Positions 35,441 through 45,189 of a DNA stretch of 64,000 nt are shown here, one piece after another. Made by a program: the position numbers and the translations under genes. The DNA lies in contig NZ_AP013294.1 in the NCBI RefSeq assembly GCF_000829195.1, forward strand, positions 1,561,001 to 1,625,000. Direction: 5' to 3'. Positions within the stretch are counted from its first letter, which is position 1; each line of letters starts with the position of its first letter. The notes below the pieces were generated by a model. That model was not told the DNA's origin, did not search any database, and saw nothing but the letters and a program-made list of their open reading frames with translations. Source of the DNA: Bacillus sp. OxB-1 (GTDB taxonomy: Bacteria; Bacillota; Bacilli; Bacillales_A; Planococcaceae).

Positions 35441-35704
35441 ATGGCAGACAACAAGAAGCGCGATCAAGAAGATTATTTTGAAGACCGTGCTGGTACGAAG
35501 GATGCCCGATTCCATGTCGTTCCGCACGACGAGGAAGGATGGGCAGTCAAACGCGAAGGCGAAACCGCTCCAGTCTGTACGAGCGGTTCGCGAGACGAAG
35601 CCATAGAAGAAGCCAAACGCCTCGCGAAAGATGCTGGCACTATCGCCTACCTGCATGGAGACGATGGCCGGATTAAAGAACAATTGGAATATGGGAATGA
35701 TTGA
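35441..35704 (+). CDS. DUF2188-domain protein
   Basis: An 87-residue soluble protein. The core ARFHVVPHDEEGWAVKREG followed by SRDEAIEEAKRLAKDAG and LHGDDGRIKEQ matches the DUF2188 pattern (HVVP..GGWAVK...A...A...). Function unknown for the family. ATG 35441 is chosen because GGAGAGGAG precedes it; an in-frame ATG twelve codons earlier lacks one. A terminator follows. Confidence 0.8.
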   Translation: MADNKKRDQEDYFEDRAGTKDARFHVVPHDEEGWAVKREGETAPVCTSGSRDEAIEEAKRLAKDAGTIAYLHGDDGRIKEQLEYGND

Positions 35705-35710
35705 TGAAGG

Positions 35711-35746
35711 GAACCCTTTGGATCAGAGAGATCCGGGGTTTTTTTA
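35711..35746 (+). terminator. Terminator after the DUF2188 gene
   Basis: AACCC...GGATC/GATCC...GGGTT stem with a small internal bulge, followed by TTTTT. The 200 bases from here to 35946 hold nothing else I can support. Confidence 0.75.
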
Positions 35747-35946
35747 TTGAGCAAAATCATGGAAGATCACTTTTAAACTTTCGAAAGAGGCACCCAAGTG
35801 CGTAGCATGCGTAACCATCCGTCAAGACTCAATTCCTGCGAATCGCAATAGTTTGCTGTTAGCGCGTCCCTAAGTTTTCACGAATCTCTCATAAATTCCG
35901 AGAACGATCGTAAGTCTTTCCAGGAACTTATAACTCAGCAAATAGA

Positions 35947-37080
35947 TCAATCATTCTTTTCATACACCGGCTTGCCGTCAATAAAAGTTGCTGCTACGGA
36001 AGTGCGAAGGTCAAAGGGATCTCCATTCCATATGACAAAATCCGCATCTTTGCCTTGTTCAAGTGAGCCGATGCGGTAGGCAAGATTTAAATGATGGGCT
36101 GCGTTTAAGGTGATGGCTTGGAGGGCCTGTTGTTCAGTTAACCCATTTTTATTCGCTAAAATTGCACTAGTCATCAAATGTTCAATGCTGATTACGGGGT
36201 GGTCTGTTGTCAAGGATATTGATACGCCCGCTTTTTCTAATGCGGTAAGTGTATTCCATCCTTGTTCCGCGAGTTCTAACTTTGGTCGTGTGGACATTGT
36301 AGGTCCTACCGAGACCTGTATGTTCCGTTTGGCTAGTAAATCTGCAATATGATGTCCTTCCGTGCAATGTTCGATTGTAATCTCTATATCAAATTCTTTC
36401 TGTATTCGGAGTACGGTAGATATGTCATCGGCCCGGTGTGCGTGGACACGAAGAGGGATTTCTTTACGAAGGACCTTGGCAATATTCTCCAATCCCAAAT
36501 CAGGTCTACACTTTCCCTTTTGCCGTTGTTCCATATAATATTGGGCTTCCACTAATTTTTCCCGTATTCTTGCGGCAATGCCCATCCTCGTTTGCACTCG
36601 ATTGTTATGATACTTTTTTGGGTTTTCGCCCACTGCTGCTTTTAATCCGGAAGGGTTTCGTACGATGCAATCATCGACAATCGACCCTGCTGTTTTAATG
36701 ACGACCATTTCGCCTCCTATCACATTTGCACTTCCGGGCATGATTTGGACTGTTGTCACTCCCGAACGGCGGGCGTCTTCAATGCCTTGGTCCTTCATAT
36801 TTATGGCATCTATCACATTCACTTGGGGAGTCACTTCAGAGCTGGCTTCATTAAAATCATGTCCAGCCTGTCCGACGCCTTCTTGATTGATACCAAGATG
36901 GGTATGTACGTCAATCAGTCCGGGTGTAATGATTTTTCCTTTTGCATCTAGTATTTTCGCAGTTGAAGTGGGGGAAATCTCTTTTCCAATCCGGCTGATT
37001 TTCCCATCAACAACTTCCATATGTCCTTCTAGTTTTTTTCCCGTTCCTATATAAAACAAGGCATTTTGAATGAACAACAT
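35947..37080 (-). CDS. Metal-dependent amidohydrolase
   Basis: A 377-residue amidohydrolase-superfamily enzyme. The first metal-binding motif is VHTHLG, further His residues lie in HAHRAD and EHCTEG, and the acid is in LTTDHPV. The C-terminal ADFVIWNGDPFDLRTSV is typical of imidazolonepropionase/dihydroorotase-like members. It likely hydrolyses a cyclic or peptide amide. I choose ATG 37080 at the conserved N-terminal strand; AGGAGG lies 12 bases upstream, rather far, and in-frame upstream starts as far as 37194 are less family-like. Divergent from the second peptide importer, so probably serves the same catabolic route. Confidence 0.85.
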   Translation of the reverse strand: MLFIQNALFYIGTGKKLEGHMEVVDGKISRIGKEISPTSTAKILDAKGKIITPGLIDVHTHLGINQEGVGQAGHDFNEASSEVTPQVNVIDAINMKDQGIEDARRSGVTTVQIMPGSANVIGGEMVVIKTAGSIVDDCIVRNPSGLKAAVGENPKKYHNNRVQTRMGIAARIREKLVEAQYYMEQRQKGKCRPDLGLENIAKVLRKEIPLRVHAHRADDISTVLRIQKEFDIEITIEHCTEGHHIADLLAKRNIQVSVGPTMSTRPKLELAEQGWNTLTALEKAGVSISLTTDHPVISIEHLMTSAILANKNGLTEQQALQAITLNAAHHLNLAYRIGSLEQGKDADFVIWNGDPFDLRTSVAATFIDGKPVYEKND

Positions 37081-37151
37081 TTTGACGGAATTCCTCCTAA
37101 TGACAGCTTTATTTCTCATTATATAAAAGAACAAGGACTTCCGATTTGGGA

Positions 37152-37191
37152 GAAGTTCCAAAATGTGAACGCTTACTTTCGGGGGAACTTC
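37152..37191. promoter_or_regulatory. Candidate operator in the divergent amidohydrolase/importer promoter region
   Basis: GAAGTTCC (37152-37159) and its inverted copy GGAACTTC (37184-37191) are centred 32 bp apart, about three helical turns, between the two divergent start codons. A related CTTCC lies at 37137. A dimeric regulator such as the PucR/CdaR-type protein at 43363 could bind here (inference). Confidence 0.4.
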
Positions 37192-37260
37192 CATACAAAT
37201 GAGTAGACCGTTTTCCTACAATGAAATTAGTTGGACTACTACAAGAAGGGGTGTTATGTG

Positions 37261-38844
37261 ATGAAAAAGCTTGCTAGTATTCTCGGTTTAGTTTTTTTAG
37301 TAGTGCTTGCCGGATGTTCCGGCAGCAAGGAGACCTCTCCGCCGCAAGATGAAAATGTGAAAAACGGTGTGGAAGGTGAACCAAAATCAATGGGTGAACC
37401 GATAGCCGGTGGGGAGTTGACGATTGTCGATTTAAATGACGCGCAGGGGTTGGATCCGCATAGTGAGACAAATGCCCAATCGATGCACTACATTGAAAAC
37501 ATGTACAATACTCTCTTTAAATACAAAGAAGGTACGTACGGAGAGATTGAAGGGGATTTAGTAGAAGACTATGAGATCTCCGAAGATGGAAAATTATATA
37601 CACTTAAGCTGCATAAGGGTGTGAAATTCCACAATGGAGAGGACCTGACTTCAGATGATGTTAAATATTCCATAGAACGTATCGTGGAACAGCTCGTACG
37701 GGCACCTCAATTTGAAGCGGTCGAATCGATTGAAATGCCGGATGAATATACGGTTGTTATCCACCTGGAAAAACCAGTAGCTCCATTCTTAACATTTTTG
37801 GCGTATCCAATGAATGCCATTGTTAATAAGACTGTGGTAGAGGAAAACGGTGGTAGTTTGGATAATGCGGATGCGGGAAGCGGTCCGTTTAAATTAGTGC
37901 ATTGGAAAAAAGATCAAGAGATGGTGTTGGAAAGATTTGAGGATTATTTCAAGGAAGGCTTTCCATATTTAGATAAAGTCGTATGGAAATCGGTGCCAGA
38001 TGAAACATCCAGAACGACAGCGATCCGAAATAAAGAGATCGACATTATCCTTCAATTGTCACCTAAAGACATTCAACTTTTATCTAAAGCGGATGGGCTA
38101 ACTGTAGAACCTGTAACGGGAACATACTGGGAATACATCGGTCTGAATGTAGCAGAAGGTCCTCTGAAAGAGAAGGAAGTACGACAAGCTATTGCTACGG
38201 CGATTGACAGGGAAGCTATGAACGCAACTGTAAAATTTGGTCAGGCTACCATTTTGACAGGGGGACCGATTCCTCCGGGCCACTGGGCATATGGTGAATT
38301 GGACGCATATCCGAAACAGGATATTGAAAAAGCGAAGTCTTTATTAAAAGAAGCCGGTTATGAAAATGGTTTTGATATTACATTGAAAGTGGGTCAGAAC
38401 AAGGCCCAGGTTGACGCGGCTCAAGTGGTGAAACAACAATTGCAGCCATTGGGCATCAATGTCGAGATTCTTCAACAAGAAGATAGCATTTTCTTTGACG
38501 CTTTAGGTAAGAAAGATTTTGAAATGTCCATTGTCGGATGGGTCGGTTTCGTAGATCCAGATGAATTCTTATACAACATATTCCACACGGATGAAGTTTG
38601 GAATCAGCAGGGCTATTCCAATCCGGAAGTGGATCAATTGCTGGAAGAGGGAAGAGCGACAGCTGATCAAGCGGAGCGTTTCGAAATTTACAAGGAAGCT
38701 CAATCCATCATTGTAGATGAGGCACCCATGGTCTTCTTATATGCAAACCAGCATGCTTCTGCTATTCGGGACGGGGTGAATGGATTCGATGTGAATCCGG
38801 CGGTTACCACGAAATCATTGGAAAGCACGTGGATTGACCGATAA
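37261..38844 (+). CDS. Peptide ABC transporter substrate-binding lipoprotein (family 5, system 2)
   Basis: A 527-residue DppA/OppA-type lipoprotein (Cys19 in VLAGCSG). Family strands include GGELTIVDLNDAQGLDPH, the LHKGVKFHNGEDLTSDDVKYS block at about 125-145 and a GSGPFKLVHW segment near 210. The ATG at 37261 has AGAAGGGG upstream; an in-frame TTG at 37231 has none. A terminator hairpin follows, then the permease genes, so this product is likely made in excess over the membrane subunits. Confidence 0.92.
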   Translation: MKKLASILGLVFLVVLAGCSGSKETSPPQDENVKNGVEGEPKSMGEPIAGGELTIVDLNDAQGLDPHSETNAQSMHYIENMYNTLFKYKEGTYGEIEGDLVEDYEISEDGKLYTLKLHKGVKFHNGEDLTSDDVKYSIERIVEQLVRAPQFEAVESIEMPDEYTVVIHLEKPVAPFLTFLAYPMNAIVNKTVVEENGGSLDNADAGSGPFKLVHWKKDQEMVLERFEDYFKEGFPYLDKVVWKSVPDETSRTTAIRNKEIDIILQLSPKDIQLLSKADGLTVEPVTGTYWEYIGLNVAEGPLKEKEVRQAIATAIDREAMNATVKFGQATILTGGPIPPGHWAYGELDAYPKQDIEKAKSLLKEAGYENGFDITLKVGQNKAQVDAAQVVKQQLQPLGINVEILQQEDSIFFDALGKKDFEMSIVGWVGFVDPDEFLYNIFHTDEVWNQQGYSNPEVDQLLEEGRATADQAERFEIYKEAQSIIVDEAPMVFLYANQHASAIRDGVNGFDVNPAVTTKSLESTWIDR

Positions 38845-38852
38845 ACAACTAG

Positions 38853-38883
38853 AAAGGGGATGATTTGGTTTCATCCCCTTTTT
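38853..38883 (+). terminator. Intra-operon attenuating terminator after the binding-protein gene
   Basis: AAAGGGGATGA and TCATCCCCTTT form an 11-bp stem with an eight-base loop and a T-rich tail, only 21 bases before the permease TTG. It would lower expression of downstream subunits relative to the binding protein. Confidence 0.7.
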
Positions 38884-38903
38884 CGCTTATGGGAGGTGTC
38901 ATC

Positions 38904-39848
38904 TTGCTTTCATATATTTTACGCCGCTTGCTTATTGCCATTCCTGTACTATTCGGTATATCCATCATTGCCTTTTTCATGGTACGGCTTGTTCCGGGTG
39001 ACACGGTGACGGCGATGCTGGGAACAAATTACAATGAGGCACAAGCGGAAGTTTTAAGACAGAAATACGGTTTGGATCAATCCATTTTTATTCAATATGG
39101 CATTTGGATCATGAGTCTGTTTAAAGGGGACCTCGGGATTTCTTCCTTCACAAATGAGCCGGTTATGGATCTTATCATCGGTAGGCTGCCGGTGACATTG
39201 GAATTGACCATCATCAGTATTCTCTTTGCTTTGCTTATTGCCATTCCTTTGGGGACATTCGCGGCACTCAAAAGAAATACACCGGTTGATTACGGCGCTA
39301 GTTTTTTTGGAATGTTTGGCATTTCTGTACCTAATTTTTGGCTGGGGACGTTGATGATACTTTTGTTTTCTCTCCATCTAAGCTGGTTGCCGTCCAGTGG
39401 ATTTGTACCAATTTCGGATGGAATGTGGACGAATCTGAAAACCATGTTGATGCCAGGAATCGCGTTAGGTACTTCGGTAGGGGCGGTGACAATGAGAATG
39501 ACCCGGTCCTCTATGTTGGAAGTGTTGGGTGAGGAATATATGAAAATGGCAAAAGCCAAAGGAGTCAACCGTTCTCGGCTAATTTGGAAACATGGATTGC
39601 GTAACGCATTGGTTCCCGTCATAACCGTTTTAGGAATCCAAGCGGGCTATCTTCTGGGAGGTTCAATCATCATAGAGCAGATATTTTCTTTGCCAGGAAT
39701 CGGGCAATTGGCTTTGCAAGCCATTTCTAACCGGGATTATAGCCTGCTGCAAGGCACGATATTATTTATCGCAAGCGCATTTGTGCTAATCAATTTAGCG
39801 GTGGATATCCTCTATGCCATGATCAATCCTAGAATTCGGTACAGTTAG
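38904..39848 (+). CDS. Peptide ABC transporter permease, DppB type (system 2)
   Basis: A 314-residue permease starting LLSYILRRLLIAIP and ending ILYAMINPRIRYS, both hallmarks of the DppB family, with the EAA-type loop EVLGEEYMKMAKAKGV. I choose TTG 38904, which has GGGAGGTG at proper spacing and yields the family N-terminus. The longer frame from 38865 would run through the terminator hairpin. Confidence 0.9.
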   Translation: MLSYILRRLLIAIPVLFGISIIAFFMVRLVPGDTVTAMLGTNYNEAQAEVLRQKYGLDQSIFIQYGIWIMSLFKGDLGISSFTNEPVMDLIIGRLPVTLELTIISILFALLIAIPLGTFAALKRNTPVDYGASFFGMFGISVPNFWLGTLMILLFSLHLSWLPSSGFVPISDGMWTNLKTMLMPGIALGTSVGAVTMRMTRSSMLEVLGEEYMKMAKAKGVNRSRLIWKHGLRNALVPVITVLGIQAGYLLGGSIIIEQIFSLPGIGQLALQAISNRDYSLLQGTILFIASAFVLINLAVDILYAMINPRIRYS

Positions 39849-39868
39849 GTATAAGTGAGGGATGTTGT

Positions 39869-40705
39869 ATGAGAGAAACATGGAAAAGGTTTAAGCAAAA
39901 TAGATTTGCCTTTGTAGGATTCTTGTTCATTGCTCTAATTCTGGTCGTCGCGGTGTTCGCAAAATGGATTGTCCCCTATGATCCTTACGCCATGAATTCT
40001 ATAAGTTCACTCGCTTCGCCGAATGCGCAACATTGGTTTGGGACAGATCAATTCGGACGCGATATTTTTAGCCGGATATTATATGGAGCTCAGATTTCAT
40101 TAAAAGTGGGCATCATTGCGGTGGGATTTTCTTTGTTTTTCGGCACAATGATTGGAATTGTAGCAGGCTATTTTGGAGGGAAGATCGATCAAATTCTTTC
40201 CCGGATTACCGACGTATTATTTGCTTTTCCAGATATACTTCTGGCACTTGTTATCATGGCAATATTGGGACCGAGTTTAACCAACCTGATGATTGCCATT
40301 GGGATTGTCTACACTCCCATTTTTGCTCGAATTGCGCGAGGTGCCGTGTTGAATATCCGAGATTCTTTATACATCGAGGCTGCCCGGTCAATGGGAGTTA
40401 GCTCATTTCAAATTATGATTCGTCATATTCTTCCCAACTCGCTTGCTCCTTTAATCGTTCAAGTGACCCTCTCCTTCGCATTTGCCATATTGGCAGAGGC
40501 GGCTCTGAGTTTTTTAGGGTTGGGCGTTTCTCCAGATATCCCCTCTTGGGGAATTATGTTGAGTGAGGCGAAAGATTGGATGGAAATCTCATGGTGGACG
40601 GCTATCTTCCCGGGAATCGCAATTACGTTGGCAGTTCTCAGTTTTAATATTATGGGAGACGGCTTGCGTGATGCGCTTGATCCAAGGTTGCGAAATGAAC
40701 GATAA
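39869..40705 (+). CDS. Peptide ABC transporter permease, DppC type (system 2)
   Basis: A 278-residue permease with a short cytoplasmic N-terminus (WKRFKQNRFAFVGF), the FGTDQFGRDIFSRILYGAQ segment and EAA loop IEAARSMGVSSFQI. GTGAGGGATG ribosome site before the ATG. Partner of the DppB-type subunit encoded just upstream. Confidence 0.92.
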   Translation: MRETWKRFKQNRFAFVGFLFIALILVVAVFAKWIVPYDPYAMNSISSLASPNAQHWFGTDQFGRDIFSRILYGAQISLKVGIIAVGFSLFFGTMIGIVAGYFGGKIDQILSRITDVLFAFPDILLALVIMAILGPSLTNLMIAIGIVYTPIFARIARGAVLNIRDSLYIEAARSMGVSSFQIMIRHILPNSLAPLIVQVTLSFAFAILAEAALSFLGLGVSPDIPSWGIMLSEAKDWMEISWWTAIFPGIAITLAVLSFNIMGDGLRDALDPRLRNER

Positions 40706-40726
40706 GAAGGAGGTGTTCCGGGAGCG

Positions 40727-41716
40727 ATGAAGGATCCATTACTGGAAGTGAGATCGTTGACCACTACATTTCGGACAGATAGAGGAATGGTAAAGGCTGT
40801 AGATGATATTTCTTTTACGATCCAGCGAGGGCAAATACTTGGCATTGTCGGGGAGTCCGGCTCTGGGAAAAGTATTACCTCCCAATCGATCTTGCGTTTA
40901 GTCGGAAATCGAAAAAGTGAAAGTGTCACAGGGCAAGTTCTATTTGAAGGGCAAGACTTGTTACAGTTAAAAGAAAGGCAAATGCAGCAAATCCGTGGGA
41001 AGGAGATAAGTTTGATCGCCCAGGATCCGATGACTTCCCTGAATCCCGTTTATACTGTGGGTAATCAAATTGCGGAAGTGCCTTTTATTCATGAAAAGAT
41101 GTCTAAAAAAAGTGCTTGGAAAAAGGCGGTAGAGATGATCGCGCGCGTCGGAATCCCTTCCCCAGAAATTAGGGCCGCTCAATACCCTCACCAATTCAGT
41201 GGTGGAATGAGGCAACGGGGTGTCATCGCCATGGCCTTGGCAGGAAATCCGAAACTATTGATTGCGGATGAACCAACGACGGCTCTGGATGTCACGATTC
41301 AAGCACAAGTGTTAGAACTGATTCGGGATTTGCGGGATGAAACCGGAGCAGGGGTTATTTTGATCACCCATGATTTAGGTGTGGTGGCGGAAGTTTGCGA
41401 TGAAGTTGCGGTGATGTATGCGGGAAAAATTGTAGAGAAAGCATCGGTTGCAGAGTTATTTGCAAATCCAAAACACCCCTATACAAAAGGACTACTCGCA
41501 TCGTTGCCGAAACTCGGTGATCGAGCACGGTTGAAGCCGATACACGGACAACCTCCCAATCTACATAATTTGCCGAGCGGTTGTTCATTTGCCGATCGTT
41601 GTCCATATGTTATGGAGACATGCCGAATGGTACGCCCAGCATTACGGGAAGATGAACAGGAACATCAAGTCGCATGTTACCTATATGAAAAGGAGGTAGA
41701 ACATGCAAACATCTAA
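40727..41716 (+). CDS. Peptide ABC transporter ATPase, DppD type (system 2)
   Basis: A 329-residue ATPase. Walker A GESGSGKS is near residues 42-49, Q-loop AQDPMTSLNP, signature FSGGMRQR, Walker B LLIADEPTTALD and H-loop ITHDLGVV are all present. The C-terminal extension has CSFADRCPYVMETC, the cysteine cluster of oligopeptide ATPases. AAGGAGGTG ribosome site. It overlaps the next ATPase gene by 14 bases. Confidence 0.92.
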   Translation: MKDPLLEVRSLTTTFRTDRGMVKAVDDISFTIQRGQILGIVGESGSGKSITSQSILRLVGNRKSESVTGQVLFEGQDLLQLKERQMQQIRGKEISLIAQDPMTSLNPVYTVGNQIAEVPFIHEKMSKKSAWKKAVEMIARVGIPSPEIRAAQYPHQFSGGMRQRGVIAMALAGNPKLLIADEPTTALDVTIQAQVLELIRDLRDETGAGVILITHDLGVVAEVCDEVAVMYAGKIVEKASVAELFANPKHPYTKGLLASLPKLGDRARLKPIHGQPPNLHNLPSGCSFADRCPYVMETCRMVRPALREDEQEHQVACYLYEKEVEHANI

Positions 41717-42683
41717 TCAAGAGCTAGTTCGTGTGGAAAACCTATCGAAACACTTTTCATTGGGAAGTACTTTTTTGAGTAAGAAAAAGCAAATCATTCG
41801 AGCGGTCGATAATCTTTCTTTTTCCATTCAGAAGGGGGAGACGTTTGGGGTTGTAGGAGAGTCAGGATGTGGAAAGTCCACGACGGGCCGGCTCCTTTTG
41901 CGGCTCATGGAAGCGACGGCCGGTTCTATTTACTTTGAAGGAGAGGACCTGACGAGTTTTACAAAGGAGCAACTCCGTACAAAACGAAAAGACTTTCAAA
42001 TGATATTTCAAGATCCTTATGCTTCCTTAAATCCTAGGATGACGGTGGAAGAATTGATTAGCGAACCCTTGGTGACCTATAGAGTTCCAAACAGAAAAAA
42101 ACGGGTGTTAGAACTCATTGATGCGGTAGGCATTTCAAAAGATTATTTAACCCGCTATCCTCATGAATTTTCTGGAGGTCAACGGCAACGGATTGGGATT
42201 GCACGTTCGTTAGCCTTAAATCCTAAATTTATTATTGCGGATGAACCCGTCGCGGCCTTGGATGTCTCTATCCAGGCCCAAATTATTAACTTGATGAAAG
42301 ATTTACAGGATGAGTACAAGCTAACCTATTTATTCATCGCGCATGATTTAAGCGTGGTCGAATATATTAGCGATCGTATCGCTGTCATGTATTTGGGAAG
42401 CATTGTTGAGTTGGCAGCTAGCGAAACGTTGTATGAGAAGCCGTTGCATCCATACACGCAAGCGTTAATATCGGCTATCCCGGTTCCAGATCCCACTGTA
42501 AAGAGGAAGAATATTAGATTGAGCGGGGACATTCCAAGCCCCATGAATCCACCCGTGGGCTGTAAGTTTCATACACGCTGTCCATTAGCAAAAGACATTT
42601 GTAAACAAGCGGTCCCCCGATTAAAAGAGGTTGAACCGGATCATTTTGTGGCATGTCACGTAGTAGAGGAGAATGTAGAATGA
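41703..42683 (+). CDS. Peptide ABC transporter ATPase, DppF/OppF type (system 2)
   Basis: A 326-residue ATPase: Walker A GESGCGKS, Q-loop FQDPYASLNP, signature FSGGQRQR, Walker B IIADEPVAALD, H-loop IAHDLSVV and a C-terminal CKFHTRCPLAKDIC cluster. It starts inside the preceding gene behind AAAGGAGG and its stop overlaps the start of the DUF1028 gene, so the whole run is one tightly coupled operon. Confidence 0.92.
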   Translation: MQTSNQELVRVENLSKHFSLGSTFLSKKKQIIRAVDNLSFSIQKGETFGVVGESGCGKSTTGRLLLRLMEATAGSIYFEGEDLTSFTKEQLRTKRKDFQMIFQDPYASLNPRMTVEELISEPLVTYRVPNRKKRVLELIDAVGISKDYLTRYPHEFSGGQRQRIGIARSLALNPKFIIADEPVAALDVSIQAQIINLMKDLQDEYKLTYLFIAHDLSVVEYISDRIAVMYLGSIVELAASETLYEKPLHPYTQALISAIPVPDPTVKRKNIRLSGDIPSPMNPPVGCKFHTRCPLAKDICKQAVPRLKEVEPDHFVACHVVEENVE

Positions 42684-43339
42684 CATATTCAATTATTGCT
42701 AGATGTCCGAATACCGGAAACTTCGGAGCTGCCATCGCATCTTATTTTCCAGCAGTCGGGGCCCATTCCCCCGCAATTCAAGCGAATGTCGGGATTATTG
42801 CAACACAAGGTTGGGTCAACCCATCCCTTGGTATAAAAGGAATGCGCCATTTACGTGAAGGGCAAACTGCCAATGAAACATTGAATACTTTACTGCATGG
42901 CGATGCAGGCAGAGAGTTGAGGCAATTGGCCATATTAGATCGTTTTGGAAACAGCGCAGTCTATACTGGAATCGAAAACGATGAAGTAAAGGGACATATT
43001 ATTGGAAAGCAATACGCCATTTTAGGTAACCTATTAGAAAGTAGGGAAGTACTAGAAGGAATGGAACACGCTTTCGAGTCTACCGCAGGGAGATTGGAAG
43101 AGAAATTATTGGCGGCCTTGCTTGAAGGGGATAGATTAGGTGGCGATCGGCGAGGGAAACAATCAGCCATACTGAAAGTCGAGGCGGTTGAAGGATATCC
43201 CTATGTTGACTTTCGAGTGGATGATGCGGAAGAACCAGTTTTGGAACTGGAGAAGATTTATAGAAAAAACAAGCATGTGCTGATTGATCGCTATGATGAA
43301 TGGATTGAAACAATTGAAGCGGGCATTCGCCTGACTTAA
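42680..43339 (+). CDS. DUF1028-family protein (Ntn-hydrolase-like)
   Basis: A 219-residue protein with the DUF1028 start TYSIIARCPNTGNFGAAIAS, VGIIATQGWVNPSLG and a GDAGRELRQLAILD strand. The fold is related to Ntn hydrolases, and family members occur beside peptide importers and amidases. Here the ATG overlaps the ATPase stop (ATGA), behind AGAGGAG. That context suggests a hydrolase for an imported amide or peptide; direct activity is not established for the family. Confidence 0.85.
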   Translation: MTYSIIARCPNTGNFGAAIASYFPAVGAHSPAIQANVGIIATQGWVNPSLGIKGMRHLREGQTANETLNTLLHGDAGRELRQLAILDRFGNSAVYTGIENDEVKGHIIGKQYAILGNLLESREVLEGMEHAFESTAGRLEEKLLAALLEGDRLGGDRRGKQSAILKVEAVEGYPYVDFRVDDAEEPVLELEKIYRKNKHVLIDRYDEWIETIEAGIRLT

Positions 43340-43362
43340 TTTTGTAAGAGCGGAGGATTGGA

Positions 43363-45156
43363 ATGACACATACGATGGATACGAATTTATACGAAATTCT
43401 TACCTCAGCTACCACGAAAATTATGAAGGCGGTGGGGCAGGCTGAATTTGTTGAGAGTATTCTGCAACAAATGATCGATGCTATTCCTCAATTGGATTCG
43501 GGATTTCTATTAATTTACAGTGAAAAGACACAGAAGCTCATCGTCAAGCATGCCGTCGGATATGTCGAAGAAAATTATCGGAAGACGCAGCTGATTCCGG
43601 GTGAAGGAATTTCCGGTCAGGTGTTTGCTACAGGGCATCCGCTTTTTTTAACGTCCCGGGAGTCCGTTATGAGTACCATGCGTACAATGAGTCCTGCCAA
43701 TTTATCACATTACATCAAGTCTACGATTCAAGCGGAGTATCCTCATCAAACCATTGCCATTCCATTACTGGATGAACGTGGTGCTATAGGGGTTCTGACT
43801 ATGAGTGGGCATGATGAGAAGAGCCGGTATCCATCTAGTTTCATGAATATCCTACATTCATTCACTCCTTTCATCACCTTGGCATATCGGCACCATATGT
43901 TGTCAAACAGAGAGGCACATTTGGAAAATGAGCTAGTGCTCGCAACTACCGCCTTACGTAAAGAGCATGATCAACAACAGAAAACGGCGGATTTGTATAA
44001 TGAATTAACGATGTTAAGCAATCAAAATAAAGGGATTCAAAAAATGGTACAGGCGCTTCAGCAATACATAGAAGCGCCCATTGCCCTCTATGATGATCTT
44101 TTTAATCTGATAGCGGAAGTTGAAATGGTGCCAACTGAGCTTCCATCCGGCATGATATCCACTAGGGAAGTACAATATGTAATCACTATGAAAAAGTGGC
44201 AAGTCTATGATAAGAAAGACGGAACCTCAATCATCATTATTCCGATAGTAGGATCCAACTTGGTTATAGGTTTTTTATTAACGTACATAGAAAAAGAGAA
44301 ATTTCACCATGTAAATCGTATGTTGTTGGAATACGGCTCATCTTTGTTGTCATTGGAAATGATGAAGCAGCAATCCATTCGAGAAGCCCAACAAATGATT
44401 TACGGTGAAATATTTGAAAAGATATTACTAGGGATACATGATGGGCAGTTAGAAGAACAAGCGAACAACTTGGGTCTACATCCGAAAGATTATTATGTTG
44501 CTTTAATTTGCAGCGAAATGGAAAGTGCTCCTTATCGAGATTCTCGATTTGAGAGAGAGAAGTGGATGAAGTGGATTGAAGAAATGCTTATCTTTTATCA
44601 TATAAAAGGTATTGTGACACAACGGGGAAACCAAGTCATCGCCTTTCTCTCCTTCCCTAAAGATGAAGGGAAAGTGAAAGCTCGCCAACAGGTGACACAA
44701 TTGACTAAGCACATGAATGAGGTTACATGGCCTGTATATATCGGTTTAGGAAACGTGTATGAGGGCTTTCATGAGATTCGCAAATCTTATAGGGATGCTG
44801 AAAAAAGCATAACTTTGTTAATGAAACGAAAAAAGGGTCAGGTCCATCAGTTTTCGAATGGGGGCATAGATCGAATTTTGCTTGACTTGGAAAGAAACGA
44901 ATTGGAAGCGTTTTTGTCTGACCACTTAGGTCCGTTGGTTGACAATCAAAACGTCGATTTAATAGAGACATTGCTTGCTTATGTGCAGCATAATAAAAAC
45001 TTGAAAAACGTTACGGAGTCATTGGTAATACACCAAAACACCCTATATTATCGACTGAAGCGCATCGAAGAGATTCTAGAAATCTCTTTAGCAGATCCCG
45101 CCCAATGGTTCGATATTCAATTGGCTTGTAAAATCTATGACTATCTACGTCTTTGA
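43363..45156 (+). CDS. GAF-domain PucR/CdaR-type transcriptional regulator
   Basis: A 597-residue regulator with an N-terminal GAF-like sensor (about residues 10-175, with GEGISGQVFATG), a helical linker and a middle region resembling the GGDEF-like domain of CdaR proteins. The C-terminal HTH_30 (TLLAYVQHNKNLKNV, then IHQNTLYYRLKRIEEIL) is the PucR/CdaR signature. Last gene of the importer operon, with GAGCGGAGG before the ATG and a terminator at 45155. It is the likely activator of this operon and perhaps of the divergent amidohydrolase, sensing a small molecule through GAF. Confidence 0.88.
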   Translation: MTHTMDTNLYEILTSATTKIMKAVGQAEFVESILQQMIDAIPQLDSGFLLIYSEKTQKLIVKHAVGYVEENYRKTQLIPGEGISGQVFATGHPLFLTSRESVMSTMRTMSPANLSHYIKSTIQAEYPHQTIAIPLLDERGAIGVLTMSGHDEKSRYPSSFMNILHSFTPFITLAYRHHMLSNREAHLENELVLATTALRKEHDQQQKTADLYNELTMLSNQNKGIQKMVQALQQYIEAPIALYDDLFNLIAEVEMVPTELPSGMISTREVQYVITMKKWQVYDKKDGTSIIIIPIVGSNLVIGFLLTYIEKEKFHHVNRMLLEYGSSLLSLEMMKQQSIREAQQMIYGEIFEKILLGIHDGQLEEQANNLGLHPKDYYVALICSEMESAPYRDSRFEREKWMKWIEEMLIFYHIKGIVTQRGNQVIAFLSFPKDEGKVKARQQVTQLTKHMNEVTWPVYIGLGNVYEGFHEIRKSYRDAEKSITLLMKRKKGQVHQFSNGGIDRILLDLERNELEAFLSDHLGPLVDNQNVDLIETLLAYVQHNKNLKNVTESLVIHQNTLYYRLKRIEEILEISLADPAQWFDIQLACKIYDYLRL

Positions 45157-45189
45157 GCATTCACCCACATGTGAGTGCTCAATTTTTTT
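45155..45189 (+). terminator. Terminator after the regulator gene
   Basis: GAGCATTCAC and GTGAGTGCTC arms with a six-base loop followed by AATTTTTTT, overlapping the stop codon. Confidence 0.85.

Noticed and set aside
38865..38903. N-terminal extension of the second DppB-type permease
   Set aside because: The extension runs through a terminator hairpin; a proper ribosome site and family N-terminus are at 38904.
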